Below, one piece after another: positions 52,508-61,137 of a stretch of DNA of 64,000 bases (positions are counted from its first letter, which is position 1; each line of letters starts with the position of its first letter). Below the pieces are notes generated by a model that was given only the letters and a program-made list of their open reading frames with translations, was not told where the DNA came from and did no database searches. The DNA comes from an uncultured Clostridia bacterium (GTDB taxonomy: Bacteria; Bacillota; Clostridia; Christensenellales; UBA1242). The stretch spans positions 422,912 through 486,911 of the forward strand of contig CALBOE010000006.1 in the NCBI GenBank assembly GCA_937896905.1, given 5' to 3'. Made by a program: the position numbers and the translations under genes.

Positions 52508-53854
52508 ATGGCTGGTGCATTTGGTGGCGATTACGAAGACGAACAATTGCCAGATGAAGAAGAGTTAAACGACGAAGAAAGCGAAGCCGAAGAGGAAGAA
52601 CTGGAAGAAGAAGCCGAACAACAACTCCAAGAATATGCTAAAAAGCGAGCAAAAGAAAACTTAGAAAAAAAGGCAAAGCAAAAGGTTTCTAAATCAGCGG
52701 CAAAAAAAGTTGTTATGTCTGTATTAAAAATGCTTGCTCCAGCATTGCCATATATTGCAATTGCGCTTCTTGTTATAATTGTTGTGGCGGCTGCATGGTA
52801 TGCAATAGAAACTATGCTTAATCCTTTTGGTGCTGGCGGAATGAGCTCGGTTAATGGCATAAAGGGCGAACGTTTTTATGGGGCAAGATTAATTTATAAA
52901 GACGAACTACAAGCCCAGGCGGACATTTTAGAAAACTATGTTAACCTAATTGGCGGAGCAACTGCAAACGTTAAATTAGAAGACGGTGAGGTTGCAATAA
53001 ATTTAACTTTGCCAGAAAATTTTAATTACAGAAACTTTAATGAAACAACTTTCCCTTTAGAAAATGCAGATTTATTTGCAATATTAAGCGAAATGGCAAC
53101 AACTGCATATTCGGCAGATAATGGTGCCCAACCTGCAGAATTAACGTTTGCAGAAATAATTTACGGCATTAAATATTTCGGCATTGAGGCAGATTGGAAT
53201 TTTGCGGAAATTATTTCAAGCTACGTTAACGAAAATAATTTATATACCTACACAGCAGGGAGTTCCACTTTAGACGAAAATGCAATAGAAAGCGAAATTT
53301 CTGCCGACATTTCAAACTATTTTTCCACAATTTCCACAATAAGAACGGAAAAGTTGTATATTGAAGATAGAATTTTAGCCGGTGCGGACGATATGCTTGA
53401 AAATATAGAAAAAAAGCAATATGTTAGCCTAATATTTATGCCAAAATCGGACGTTACATTCACCCAGCATTCTTTGGTGGTTGCGGGTGCAAATTATGAT
53501 GTTTTTTCTGCAACATTAGTTAATGGAACAAGCAAAGTTACGCTGGATAAATACTTTTTTCTATTCGATGACGACGGTGGAAACAACTGCTATGCCTACA
53601 AGGCAAATTTGCTTGCAACCCTAAACGAAAAAACCACGGCATTTAATGATATAGATAAAAACAATTTAAGGGCGCTTTCTGCGGGAAAATCTTTAATGCA
53701 AATTGTTGAGGAATTAGATGAAAACATATATTTGCAAACCATAACAACCGAAAGTGGCAAACAGGTTTATGCGCCAAAAATGAATGGTGTTCACATTAAT
53801 TTCTATGGCAACCAAATATTTAAATTTGCCGAAGAGGTTACAAAGGTAAAATAG
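52508..53854 (+). CDS. Membrane-anchored protein of the secretion cluster, unknown family
   Basis: A 448-residue protein lying between the pilin and VirB6-like genes. A very acidic N-terminus (about 8-40, mostly Glu and Asp) is followed by a basic helix (KKRAKENLEKKAKQK), one membrane helix (about 77-97) and an external domain of about 350 residues with no recognised motif. The one-helix, large outer domain layout resembles VirB8/TcpC scaffold proteins, but I see no sequence match, so this is inference from topology and position. The ATG at 52508 follows AAGGAGGG; an out-of-frame ATG at 52504 overlaps it. Confidence 0.72.
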   Translation: MAGAFGGDYEDEQLPDEEELNDEESEAEEEELEEEAEQQLQEYAKKRAKENLEKKAKQKVSKSAAKKVVMSVLKMLAPALPYIAIALLVIIVVAAAWYAIETMLNPFGAGGMSSVNGIKGERFYGARLIYKDELQAQADILENYVNLIGGATANVKLEDGEVAINLTLPENFNYRNFNETTFPLENADLFAILSEMATTAYSADNGAQPAELTFAEIIYGIKYFGIEADWNFAEIISSYVNENNLYTYTAGSSTLDENAIESEISADISNYFSTISTIRTEKLYIEDRILAGADDMLENIEKKQYVSLIFMPKSDVTFTQHSLVVAGANYDVFSATLVNGTSKVTLDKYFFLFDDDGGNNCYAYKANLLATLNEKTTAFNDIDKNNLRALSAGKSLMQIVEELDENIYLQTITTESGKQVYAPKMNGVHINFYGNQIFKFAEEVTKVK

Positions 53855-54015
53855 GGCTCGAAGAATTACCGCTCGCTTAACGCTTCGCTAATCCGCTCGG
53901 GTAAACACTTCTCGCCCTTGGGGAATAAGGTTGAGTTGTTAAAGGGTGGCTCGAAGAATTACCGCTCGCTTAACGCTTCGCTAATCCGCTTGGGTAAACA
54001 CTTCTCGCCCTTGGG
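53855..54015. repeat. Two tandem 68-bp direct repeats
   Basis: Copies at 53855-53922 and 53948-54015, both from GGCTCGAAGAATTACC to CTCGCCCTTGGG, differ at one position (CTCGGG against CTTGGG). Period 93 bp with a 25-bp unrelated spacer. A third, shorter and diverged version follows near 54031. Confidence 0.85.
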
Positions 54016-54065
54016 AGAAAATGGTAATGTTAACTTTAATCCGCTCAGGAAAGTACTTTTTATCA

Positions 54066-54093
54066 TGTCATTCTGAACGCAGTGAAGAATCTC
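54066..54093. repeat. Dispersed 28-nt repeat unit
   Basis: Begins TGTCATTCTGAACG and ends GTGAAGAATCTC. Same unit as at 51702-51729. Confidence 0.65.
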
Positions 54094-54113
54094 AAAAAAT
54101 TAGTGAACATTGT

Positions 54114-54142
54114 TTGCTAAATTTGGCAGATTAGTATATAAT
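54114..54142 (+). promoter_or_regulatory. Promoter of virB6-virB4
   Basis: TTGCTA (54114-54119), 17-nt spacer, TATAAT (54137-54142). +1 is near 54149, before the AGGAG site of the virB6-like gene. Confidence 0.75.
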
Positions 54143-54188
54143 ACTAATAATTATAGCGAAAAATGCAATTTAAACAGGAGAAAAATTT

Positions 54189-56534
54189 ATGTTAGATGCA
54201 ATAACCAGTTTAATAGGGCAATTGTTTTATAACCTAACGGGTATATTATTTTTACTTATGGACGTTCTTCAAGGGTTATTTAGGTCGTTTGCTGGGGTTG
54301 GAACCGTTTATTATGGACAGTGGACTGACGTTAATCCAGATAAAATTACAGGCGCAAACACAGGGTTAGAACAAGAAACGGGCATTGTTTACTATCTATT
54401 AACAAGCCAACTGGTTAAAAACATTTTTCTTTCTATTGCCTTGCTTGCCATTTTCTTAATAATTGTGTTTATGGTTATGGCATTCATTAAAAATAGTTAT
54501 GTGGATAAACCAAAATCTTGGAAGGATATTGTTTCTAGTGCAATTAAAGGTTTAACAAACTTTATTTTCATTCCAGTTTGTTGCTTGCTTGGGGTTTGGC
54601 TTGGAAATATTTTGCTAAATGCAATAGATGGAGCAACTTCCACTGGTGGCGCACTGAGTGTGAGCAGAAAAATTTTCTTGGCATCTGCATATAATGCCAA
54701 TTCAATAAGAGAAGGCAATAATCATAAATACGGAAGCACAATAGAAAAATCGGAGGCGGAAGAAATTCAAGCACTGTGCGACCACGTTTTTGGGTCGGGA
54801 AAATATGTTGTGGAAATCCCATCTTCAGATGTGGAAGGTCAGGGCAGCCCGGATTTAGAATATTATGCCAACATTGTGGACCAGTGTTTTGGTGCAGATT
54901 GGCAAAATGCAAAAAATCCGATACCGATTTGGACCCGTGTTGCAAACTTTGGCGGCGGAGCAATTGGTGCTAAGGCAAATGTTGCCGCTTGGTATGACAC
55001 TTTTGAATTTAACTATCTTCTTTTGGTTGCGGGCGGAATTTTCACAATGAGTGTGTTGGTTAACCTTACCTACGGCATGGTTAAACGTATGTTTATATTG
55101 CTAATGCTATTTGTTATAAGTCCAGCATTGTGTGCAATGTATCCGCTAGACGATGGTAAGGCGGTTGGAAGTTTAAAAGGAGACTTTGTTAAAAACACAA
55201 TAAGCGCTTATGGGGCAGTGGCTGGAATGAATTTATTCTTTAGTTTTTCGCCATTAATCGAAAACATAAATTTAAGCGGAATGTTTGGCACGCGTTTTGG
55301 TTTGGCAATGAACAACTTCTTCCTTAACGATATTATTCACATACTGCTATTAATTTGCGGTTTGTATGTGGTTAACGATTTTGTTAACATGATTTCTGGC
55401 TACATAGGAGCAGGCAATGCATTAAGCGATGGTAAAAGTTTACGTGGAAATGTTAAGGGCGCTGTTAAAAAATATGCTGGCGGTGCCATTAAGAAAACTA
55501 CGGGTGCGTTTAATGCAATAAAAAAGGCAAATGCGGCAAAGTTAGAGGGTGGCAGCAGTTCATATTGGTGGAAATCGATGGGGGCTTCTACGCTTGATGG
55601 AATTAAGGGTATAGGTACGAATATTACCACTCAAGCGCTTGGCTTAGATGTGCAAAAAGACATTTTAGACAAATGGCAAGGCGCTGAATATGCCGGTATT
55701 AAAGAGGCAAAGCAGATTAAAGCTGGTAAATATAACGAGGCCAAGGTGCAGAAAATATTTAGAGGCAGAGTCTTGGACGGAGCTGGAAGCGTACGATCGG
55801 ACGTTGGATTGGGAACTACAGTTGATGCAATTATGGATTCGTTTAGAGATCCTGTATTTGAACTAATGAAAGGTGATTCGCGATTTGGATTTTATGGCAC
55901 AAAAGGTAAAGATTGGAGTAAGGTCGGCGCCGAAAATAAGGCTATTGAAACTATTGCAACATTATTTGCAGAAAGGAATACAGCAGTTCAAAGTGCTGAA
56001 ACTTTTAGAACGGCGCATCAAACGGATTTAGACCTGTTCTTTACTGCTTTGCCAAATGATGTTGCGCAAAATGCAATTAAAACTGGAAACCAAATAGATG
56101 CGTCCGCAGCGCTGCCGGATTTAATTAGTTATTACATGTCTAGTGCGGGTGGTAGCTTGAGCCAAGCCGCTGCAACGACGGAGGCAAACAGCTTATTGGC
56201 TACAGCCAACGAGTACTTAAGAAACCATTTGTCACAGGTGAGGTCGGTAGAATCAGAAATGTTGCCATATGTAGGCCAGCACTTAGATGATATAACAGAC
56301 GCAGGCTTGAAAGCGTTCTTCTCAACAGAGTTTGGCAAAGTTAAAACCGAGTTGGCAACCACCACACTGCATCAAACAACGGAAGTGGCAAGAAAAGGCT
56401 CCGTAACTCGTACAGTTGAAGAAATGGTGACCGAATTCCACGATTTAGCAGAAGATGTGGCTAAAATTATAGATACTACAGAGGAATTAACTAAAATTGG
56501 TAAGAAGATTGAATTTGAAAAAGGCAAGAAATAA
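54189..56534 (+). CDS. VirB6/Mbov_0396-type conjugal transmembrane protein
   Basis: A 781-residue polytopic membrane protein of the secretion channel. At least five hydrophobic segments occur in the first 420 residues (about 5-25, 75-100, 120-145, 275-320, 375-400). The block ISPALCAMYPLDDGKAVGSLKGDF near 312 is characteristic of the VirB6-like proteins named from mycoplasma conjugative elements. From about residue 440 the protein is soluble and mainly helical, with charged stretches. The DNA of that tail (from about 55,700) looks less AT-rich, with codons such as CGG, GTC and GGC used more often than in neighbours. It precedes virB4 by 36 nt, in one operon. Confidence 0.82.
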   Translation: MLDAITSLIGQLFYNLTGILFLLMDVLQGLFRSFAGVGTVYYGQWTDVNPDKITGANTGLEQETGIVYYLLTSQLVKNIFLSIALLAIFLIIVFMVMAFIKNSYVDKPKSWKDIVSSAIKGLTNFIFIPVCCLLGVWLGNILLNAIDGATSTGGALSVSRKIFLASAYNANSIREGNNHKYGSTIEKSEAEEIQALCDHVFGSGKYVVEIPSSDVEGQGSPDLEYYANIVDQCFGADWQNAKNPIPIWTRVANFGGGAIGAKANVAAWYDTFEFNYLLLVAGGIFTMSVLVNLTYGMVKRMFILLMLFVISPALCAMYPLDDGKAVGSLKGDFVKNTISAYGAVAGMNLFFSFSPLIENINLSGMFGTRFGLAMNNFFLNDIIHILLLICGLYVVNDFVNMISGYIGAGNALSDGKSLRGNVKGAVKKYAGGAIKKTTGAFNAIKKANAAKLEGGSSSYWWKSMGASTLDGIKGIGTNITTQALGLDVQKDILDKWQGAEYAGIKEAKQIKAGKYNEAKVQKIFRGRVLDGAGSVRSDVGLGTTVDAIMDSFRDPVFELMKGDSRFGFYGTKGKDWSKVGAENKAIETIATLFAERNTAVQSAETFRTAHQTDLDLFFTALPNDVAQNAIKTGNQIDASAALPDLISYYMSSAGGSLSQAAATTEANSLLATANEYLRNHLSQVRSVESEMLPYVGQHLDDITDAGLKAFFSTEFGKVKTELATTTLHQTTEVARKGSVTRTVEEMVTEFHDLAEDVAKIIDTTEELTKIGKKIEFEKGKK

Positions 56535-56570
56535 CGAAATTTTTAATTCAATAACAATTAGAGGAGCAAT

Positions 56571-59324
56571 ATGATACGATATATTCCGGGGAAAACCAGG
56601 ATTAAAACAGAATTTATTAAAAATATCACTTTAGGTGACATTATTTTGGCAATTCTTTGCCTGGTTTTTGCCATTGTTATTGTTGCTTCTAACTTGTTTA
56701 AAATTGGCGGGGTGGATTACCGTTGGTATGCACTTCTTGGTTGGATTGCAATTAGTGTTTCACTATATTTACCAATTGATGAAGGGTTAAGAATGTATAG
56801 CTCGGTGGGGTTAATCATTCGATTTGCAGCCTTTTCTAAAAAGTATGTTAAAAATGCAAAAAACAAAAAAAGCAAGGCAAAGCCAATGGCAAACATAACG
56901 CCATTTATTAGTGTGGAAGTTGGTAAATTTATTAACTTCGACGAATATCACGGTATGGTTATTGAACTTATGCCGGTTGCGTTAGATTTAATGCAAGAGC
57001 CAGCGCAAGATTCGTTAATTTTAACCTTTAGTAGGGCACTAAAACGTATAGGGCAACAACAGCGTGCAAGCATTGTTAAAACAGTTAAGCCAATGAGGTT
57101 CGATATTTTCCTAAAAAATGACGATAGAAAGTATGAACTTTTAAACGAACTATACGAACAAGGTCAATATACCGACAGCGAAATGGAATCTCGCTCCTTA
57201 ATATTTATGGAACGTGTTGCAACGTTGGATAATGCCATTAAAGCAGAGCCAATTATGCAAAACCATTTCTATTTGGTGTTGTATGGTAAAGATAAATCTA
57301 ACTTGGAAGAAACGTGTATTGGTATTTGCAACGACCTTGCAACAGGGCAATACACAATTGCCAGCAAAATTTTAATGGAAAAAGATTTAATAAGTTTCCT
57401 TAAATCTAACTATAAATCGATATATTCGGAAGCTGAAATTGATGGTTTGGCACCAAGTATGTATAATAATTGGATTATGCCAGATACGGTTAACTTTAAA
57501 GTTGGACGTGTTGAAATAGACAAAAAGAACTTTAAACAAATGGTAATTTCTAACTATCCGCTGGAAGTGGGCAACGGTTGGGCATATCCAATATTTAATC
57601 AGCCAAACAGCCGCGTTATTATGAATGTTTGGCCTGTGGATAAAGAAAAGGGCGAAAAAGTTATTGACCGTGCCGTAATGGAGAAAGAGGCAAAGTTGGA
57701 TAGAACTTATCGCTCCAGTGAAATTATTGAGAAAGAAGCAGATATTGAAAGTTTGCAAACTTTGCTAAGAGATTTAAAAACAAATAACGAACAACTTTAT
57801 GATGTTTCAATTCATATGCGTGTTCACGAAGAAAACCGAAAAGAAGTGCGCAACGTGTTAAAACAGCATGGTTTTAAATCTAGCGATTTATTTGGTAGGC
57901 AAGTGGATGCATTTGTGTCGTCTAGCATTAACAGGTTAGACACGTTAACTCCATTCTATCGTAGTATGCCGTCAACAACCATTGCGGCGGCGTTCCCAAT
58001 GGTGGATTCCATTATGCAGGACCCAGCAGGCTTCTGCATTGGAAATTCAACCGCAAGTGGATATCCTGTGTTTATCGACTTCTTCGTGCGTGATGCCCGT
58101 TCAGGAAGAATTAACAGTAATATGATGGTTATTGGAAAGTCTGGTTCAGGAAAATCTTACGCAGTTAAAACAATTTTAACAAACCTTGCAGCCGATAGAA
58201 CAAAAATGTTTATTCTAGACCCAGAGCAAGAATATGATATCCTAACAAAAAACTTGGGCGGAAAGAATATTGACGTTGGAACAAATTCATCGGGTATTCT
58301 AAATCCATTCCATATTATGGCAGCGTTGGAAGACTTGGAAGCCACTAATGAAGGTGCAGATGTTGACGATGCGGATATTGACGAATTTGTTAAAAAGGGC
58401 AACAACAAAACATTCTTCACGCACTTGCAATTCTTGGAACAATTCTTCCGCGCAATTTTGGAAGGGATTAGTTCGGACGCATTCGAAACACTTAACACTT
58501 TAATTGTTGAACTTTATCACAGCAAAGGGATTAATGAAAAAACTAATATTGGTAATTTAAAAGCAACAGATTATCCAATTTTTGACGATTTATTTGCACT
58601 TATTAAAGCAAAATTAAAATCAACAAAAGATGCCTACTATCGCAACAACCTTTTGGTGCTTGAAACTTACATTCAAAAGTTTGCAACTGGTGGGCGTAAT
58701 AGTGACTTGTGGAACGGTCCAACCTCTATTTTAACAGACGAAAACTTAATTACGTTTAACTTCCAAACACTGTTTGCAAGCAAAAACAACAAACTTGCAA
58801 ATGCGCAAATGATGCTTGTGTTTAAATACTTGAATAACGAAATTATTAACAACAAACGATTTAATCAACAGTATTATGACCGTACGGGTAACGACATTAA
58901 ACGTCAAGTTGTTATTGCGGTTGACGAAGCGCATATGTTTATTGACCCAGACAGCCCAGTTGCGTTAAACTTCATGGCGGAAATGGCAAAACGTATTCGT
59001 AAATATCAGGGAATGCAAATTGTTATTACCCAAAATATTAAAGACTTCTTAGGAACTCCAGAAATTCAACGTAGGTCGGCAGCTATTATTAACGCCTGCC
59101 AATACAGTTTAATTTTGCAACTTGCACCAAACGACATGGCGGATTTATTGGAATTGTATAAATCTGCAGGTGGCATTAATGCAAGGGAACAAGAAGGAAT
59201 TGTAACCGCACCTCGAGGTAGAGCATTCTTTATCACCAGCCCAATGAATAGAGCATTTATCGATATTCATGCAGCCGAAACAGTTAAATATGTAATGGGT
59301 GAAGCTGGACCAATACGAAAATAA
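56571..59324 (+). CDS. virB4: VirB4-family ATPase with N-terminal membrane (PrgI-like) segment
   Basis: Motor ATPase energising the type IV secretion channel, 917 residues. The first about 90 residues contain two membrane helices (about 22-42 and 48-66), resembling PrgI/VirB3 fused to VirB4. Walker A is VIGKSGSGKSYAVK near residue 522, ILDPEQEYD follows, and Walker B is IAVDEAHMFID near 782, with QNIKDFLGTPEIQRRS downstream. AGAGGAG precedes the ATG. It is the last gene of the operon; an inverted-repeat element begins immediately after its stop. Together with virD4 it shows a functional-looking secretion apparatus. Confidence 0.94.
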   Translation: MIRYIPGKTRIKTEFIKNITLGDIILAILCLVFAIVIVASNLFKIGGVDYRWYALLGWIAISVSLYLPIDEGLRMYSSVGLIIRFAAFSKKYVKNAKNKKSKAKPMANITPFISVEVGKFINFDEYHGMVIELMPVALDLMQEPAQDSLILTFSRALKRIGQQQRASIVKTVKPMRFDIFLKNDDRKYELLNELYEQGQYTDSEMESRSLIFMERVATLDNAIKAEPIMQNHFYLVLYGKDKSNLEETCIGICNDLATGQYTIASKILMEKDLISFLKSNYKSIYSEAEIDGLAPSMYNNWIMPDTVNFKVGRVEIDKKNFKQMVISNYPLEVGNGWAYPIFNQPNSRVIMNVWPVDKEKGEKVIDRAVMEKEAKLDRTYRSSEIIEKEADIESLQTLLRDLKTNNEQLYDVSIHMRVHEENRKEVRNVLKQHGFKSSDLFGRQVDAFVSSSINRLDTLTPFYRSMPSTTIAAAFPMVDSIMQDPAGFCIGNSTASGYPVFIDFFVRDARSGRINSNMMVIGKSGSGKSYAVKTILTNLAADRTKMFILDPEQEYDILTKNLGGKNIDVGTNSSGILNPFHIMAALEDLEATNEGADVDDADIDEFVKKGNNKTFFTHLQFLEQFFRAILEGISSDAFETLNTLIVELYHSKGINEKTNIGNLKATDYPIFDDLFALIKAKLKSTKDAYYRNNLLVLETYIQKFATGGRNSDLWNGPTSILTDENLITFNFQTLFASKNNKLANAQMMLVFKYLNNEIINNKRFNQQYYDRTGNDIKRQVVIAVDEAHMFIDPDSPVALNFMAEMAKRIRKYQGMQIVITQNIKDFLGTPEIQRRSAAIINACQYSLILQLAPNDMADLLELYKSAGGINAREQEGIVTAPRGRAFFITSPMNRAFIDIHAAETVKYVMGEAGPIRK

Positions 59325-59372
59325 AAAAAGTGGAGCATTAGTCTAGCACTTTTGAAACTAGTGTAATAATTA

Positions 59373-59405
59373 AGAGAATTAGAAAAAATCTAGTTCTCTT
59401 TTTTC
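59373..59405 (+). terminator. Terminator of virB6-virB4 operon
   Basis: AGAGAATTAGA (59373-59383) pairs with TCTAGTTCTCT (59389-59399), one wobble, followed by a T run. Confidence 0.82.
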
Positions 59406-59431
59406 TTGGCTACTTTATGCCGTGAAAGGAG

Positions 59432-59562
59432 CTTGACAAGAGAAGAAATGAGAACACAATATCAAAAGGCAGAGAAACGACAAGAGCGAAGCCATAAGCA
59501 TAAATATCGTTTCTCTGTCTTAACTAGCAAAAAGAAAACTTATTTCAGAGACTCTTGTCAAG
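59432..59562. repeat. Nested hairpin A
   Basis: Outer arms CTTGACAAGAG (59432-59442) and CTCTTGTCAAG (59552-59562) are perfect. Inner arms CAGAGAAACGA (59470-59480) and TCGTTTCTCTG (59507-59517) are also perfect. No T run follows, so it is not a simple terminator. Confidence 0.8.
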
Positions 59563-59598
59563 TACACCATGGAATAAATTAGCCATTGTATAGAACAG

Positions 59599-59644
59599 CA
59601 AAAAGCGAAAGTGTGTTATGCTCTGCCAACACTTTCGCTTTTTG
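59599..59644. repeat. Hairpin B, 16-bp perfect stem
   Basis: CAAAAAGCGAAAGTGT (59599-59614) pairs fully with ACACTTTCGCTTTTTG (59629-59644). Short T runs within the outer stem allow weak terminator function in both directions. Confidence 0.8.
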
Positions 59645-59663
59645 TCTGCTTTAATTTAGTTTA

Positions 59664-59726
59664 TAGACGTGTGCTTGTCTGTTCGAGCGAAGCGAGAACA
59701 CTTGTGTCAAGACAAGCACACGTCTA
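59664..59726. repeat. Hairpin C, 17-bp perfect stem
   Basis: TAGACGTGTGCTTGTCT (59664-59680) pairs fully with AGACAAGCACACGTCTA (59710-59726). The loop contains GAGCGAAGCGAG, similar to the core of dispersed repeats elsewhere in low-GC genomes. Confidence 0.8.
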
Positions 59727-59825
59727 AGTGCCAATTTATAAAATTTTAAAAATATCTTTGTAATTTTGATGCAAATTGATAAATTATATGATACATTTAT
59801 TTATAATTAATAAAGGAGGAAATTT

Positions 59826-60317
59826 ATGTTTAAAAATTTACAAGAAACAATAAAGGCTTTAAATGCTGATGTTAAAAATGTTGCGAACTGTGAAAAGTCT
59901 AAAAAACTAAGAAAAAAATTATTGGCAATAGGATTGCCTTTGGCTATTGGTGGTTTTTTAGGTGTATTTATTTGTTTTGCATTGTTTGCAACAGCAGGTT
60001 TTGATGCTATGGGACCAAATGGTTTTACTGCTAGAATTATGGTGCCGTTTCTGCTATTTATTCCTTGTGGGGTAGTTGGGGGAATTGGTTCTATGATTGC
60101 ATCTCTTGGTTTTAAAATTGTTATAACTGGCTATACAACAAATTTAATTAATGAAACAGTTGGAAATAATTGTCCAAATTGTGGTGAAACTATTAGTTTT
60201 GAAATGCAATTTTGTTCTAAATGTGGAACAAAGGTAAGAAAAGAATGTCCAAATTGTAAATATGTTAATAATCACAAAAGTGATTATTGTGAAAAATGTG
60301 GAACAAAATTAGACTAA
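59826..60317 (+). CDS. Membrane protein with double zinc ribbon
   Basis: A 163-residue protein: a charged N-terminus, two membrane helices (about 30-55 and 70-100) and a cytoplasmic C-terminus with two zinc ribbons, CPNCGETISFEMQFCSKCG (about 117-135) and CPNCKYVNNHKSDYCEKCG (about 141-159), each a CxxC pair. AAAGGAGG precedes the ATG. It shares its plan (membrane part plus terminal zinc ribbons) with the protein at 63080. Function unknown; the ribbons may bind protein or nucleic acid. It lies inside the inverted-repeat-bounded segment. Confidence 0.78.
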   Translation: MFKNLQETIKALNADVKNVANCEKSKKLRKKLLAIGLPLAIGGFLGVFICFALFATAGFDAMGPNGFTARIMVPFLLFIPCGVVGGIGSMIASLGFKIVITGYTTNLINETVGNNCPNCGETISFEMQFCSKCGTKVRKECPNCKYVNNHKSDYCEKCGTKLD

Positions 60318-60328
60318 TTATATAATAA

Positions 60329-60356
60329 AAGTGCAGGTGTTTCCGACCTGCATTTT
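60329..60356 (+). terminator. Terminator of 59826 gene
   Basis: TGCAGGT (60332-60338) pairs with ACCTGCA (60346-60352), followed by TTTTT. Confidence 0.82.
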
Positions 60357-60498
60357 TGATAATATTATTTCACTAGTTTCAAAAGTGTTAGCCCTTTGCT
60401 CCATTTTTTTATTGTTATCTTTAATTTTTAGTATAATTTTTATTAATTTATTATATTTTTTGCTTAAAATTTTAAATTAAGCATGGAATGTATGGATT

Positions 60499-61035
60499 TT
60501 ATGAAATTTGGTCGCTTAAATATTTGGCAAAAGCTTTGCATATTTTAACGCTGCTGTCGTCAAAACAACTGTTTTCGCTAACCAAAATTATAATTGCGCC
60601 TAATGCGTCGCCATCTTTTATAATTGGCACAATAAGTTGGCAACAATAGTCCGTGCCACTGCCAACAAAAAACTCTAACATTTCGCTTCCGTCTTGCTGT
60701 TTTTTTATAACAATTTCCTTGTTATAAATTAACTCCTGCACTTCGTTGGTGAATTCTTTGTTAACATACTTTTTTTTGCTTGAAGATAAAACTTTTTCCA
60801 TGTCGCCAATAAGCACATCATGCTCAATGCTAACGCTAATTGCGGTTGCAACTGCATCGCTATATTCTTTTAAAGAAACCATATCGCTATATTTTGTTAA
60901 CAAAAATTTATTGCCGTCAACAATGCCAATTTCCAACTTGCTACCAACACGAACATTAAGCATTTTTCGCATTTCACGTGGAAGCACAATTCTGCCAAGT
61001 TCGTCAACTCGTCTAATAATTCCTTTTCCTTCCAT
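60499..61035 (-). CDS. SpoVT/AbrB-family regulator
   Basis: A 178-residue transcription regulator. The N-terminal swapped-hairpin AbrB domain is clear: GKGIIRRVDELGRIVLPREMRKML, split here by the family positions RRxDELGR and P-E-R. The rest (about 55-178) matches the GAF-like C-terminal domain of SpoVT (SDAVATAISVSIEHDVLIGDMEKVL...FAKYLSDQI). SpoVT tunes forespore gene expression in spore formers. I use the ATG at 61035 with AGAGGTG upstream; GTG at 61041 lies in that site. Homologues also exist in non-spore-forming relatives, so sporulation is suggested rather than shown. Confidence 0.85.
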   Translation of the reverse strand: MEGKGIIRRVDELGRIVLPREMRKMLNVRVGSKLEIGIVDGNKFLLTKYSDMVSLKEYSDAVATAISVSIEHDVLIGDMEKVLSSSKKKYVNKEFTNEVQELIYNKEIVIKKQQDGSEMLEFFVGSGTDYCCQLIVPIIKDGDALGAIIILVSENSCFDDSSVKICKAFAKYLSDQIS

Positions 61036-61137
61036 AAGCACCTCTAAATTTAGTATGTAACCCTAACAAATTTTTATTCTGGCAAGATAATCAAGTTGAT
61101 TAATTCTCTTTTTTAAAATTTTTGAATATATTAATTG

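Larger units (their letters stand above)
53855..54188. other. Repeat-rich intergenic stretch before virB6-like gene
   Basis: No gene seen. It holds two 68-bp direct repeats, a partial third copy (about 54031-54053), one 28-nt dispersed repeat and the virB6 promoter. It appears less AT-rich than other spacers in the window. Confidence 0.65.
59325..59825. other. Gene-free stretch with long inverted repeats
   Basis: No gene seen. It holds the left inverted end of the candidate element, a terminator and three large hairpins, described separately; the last 90 bases before the zinc-ribbon gene are plain AT-rich sequence. Confidence 0.65.
59324..60410. mobile_element. Candidate small element bounded by inverted repeats of about 46 bp
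   Basis: The left end (59324-59369) and right end (60364-60410) are inverted copies: on the left A7-GTGGAGCA...CACTTTTGAAACTAGTG, and the right end read on the minus strand gives A7-TGGAGCA...CACTTTTGAAACTAGTG, with the last 17 bases identical. Between them lie three long hairpins and one membrane zinc-ribbon gene with its terminator. No transposase is present, so it would be a non-autonomous unit, or the ends may be a duplicated control site. Target duplication was not clear. Confidence 0.55.

Noticed and set aside
53855..54015. CRISPR array
   Set aside because: Only two long repeats plus a diverged piece, repeat length 68 bp, and no cas genes nearby.
61096..61132. Leaderless promoter for the TVP38-family gene
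   Set aside because: TATATT is nearly at the right place but the only -35 candidate is 25 nt away; too weak to claim.
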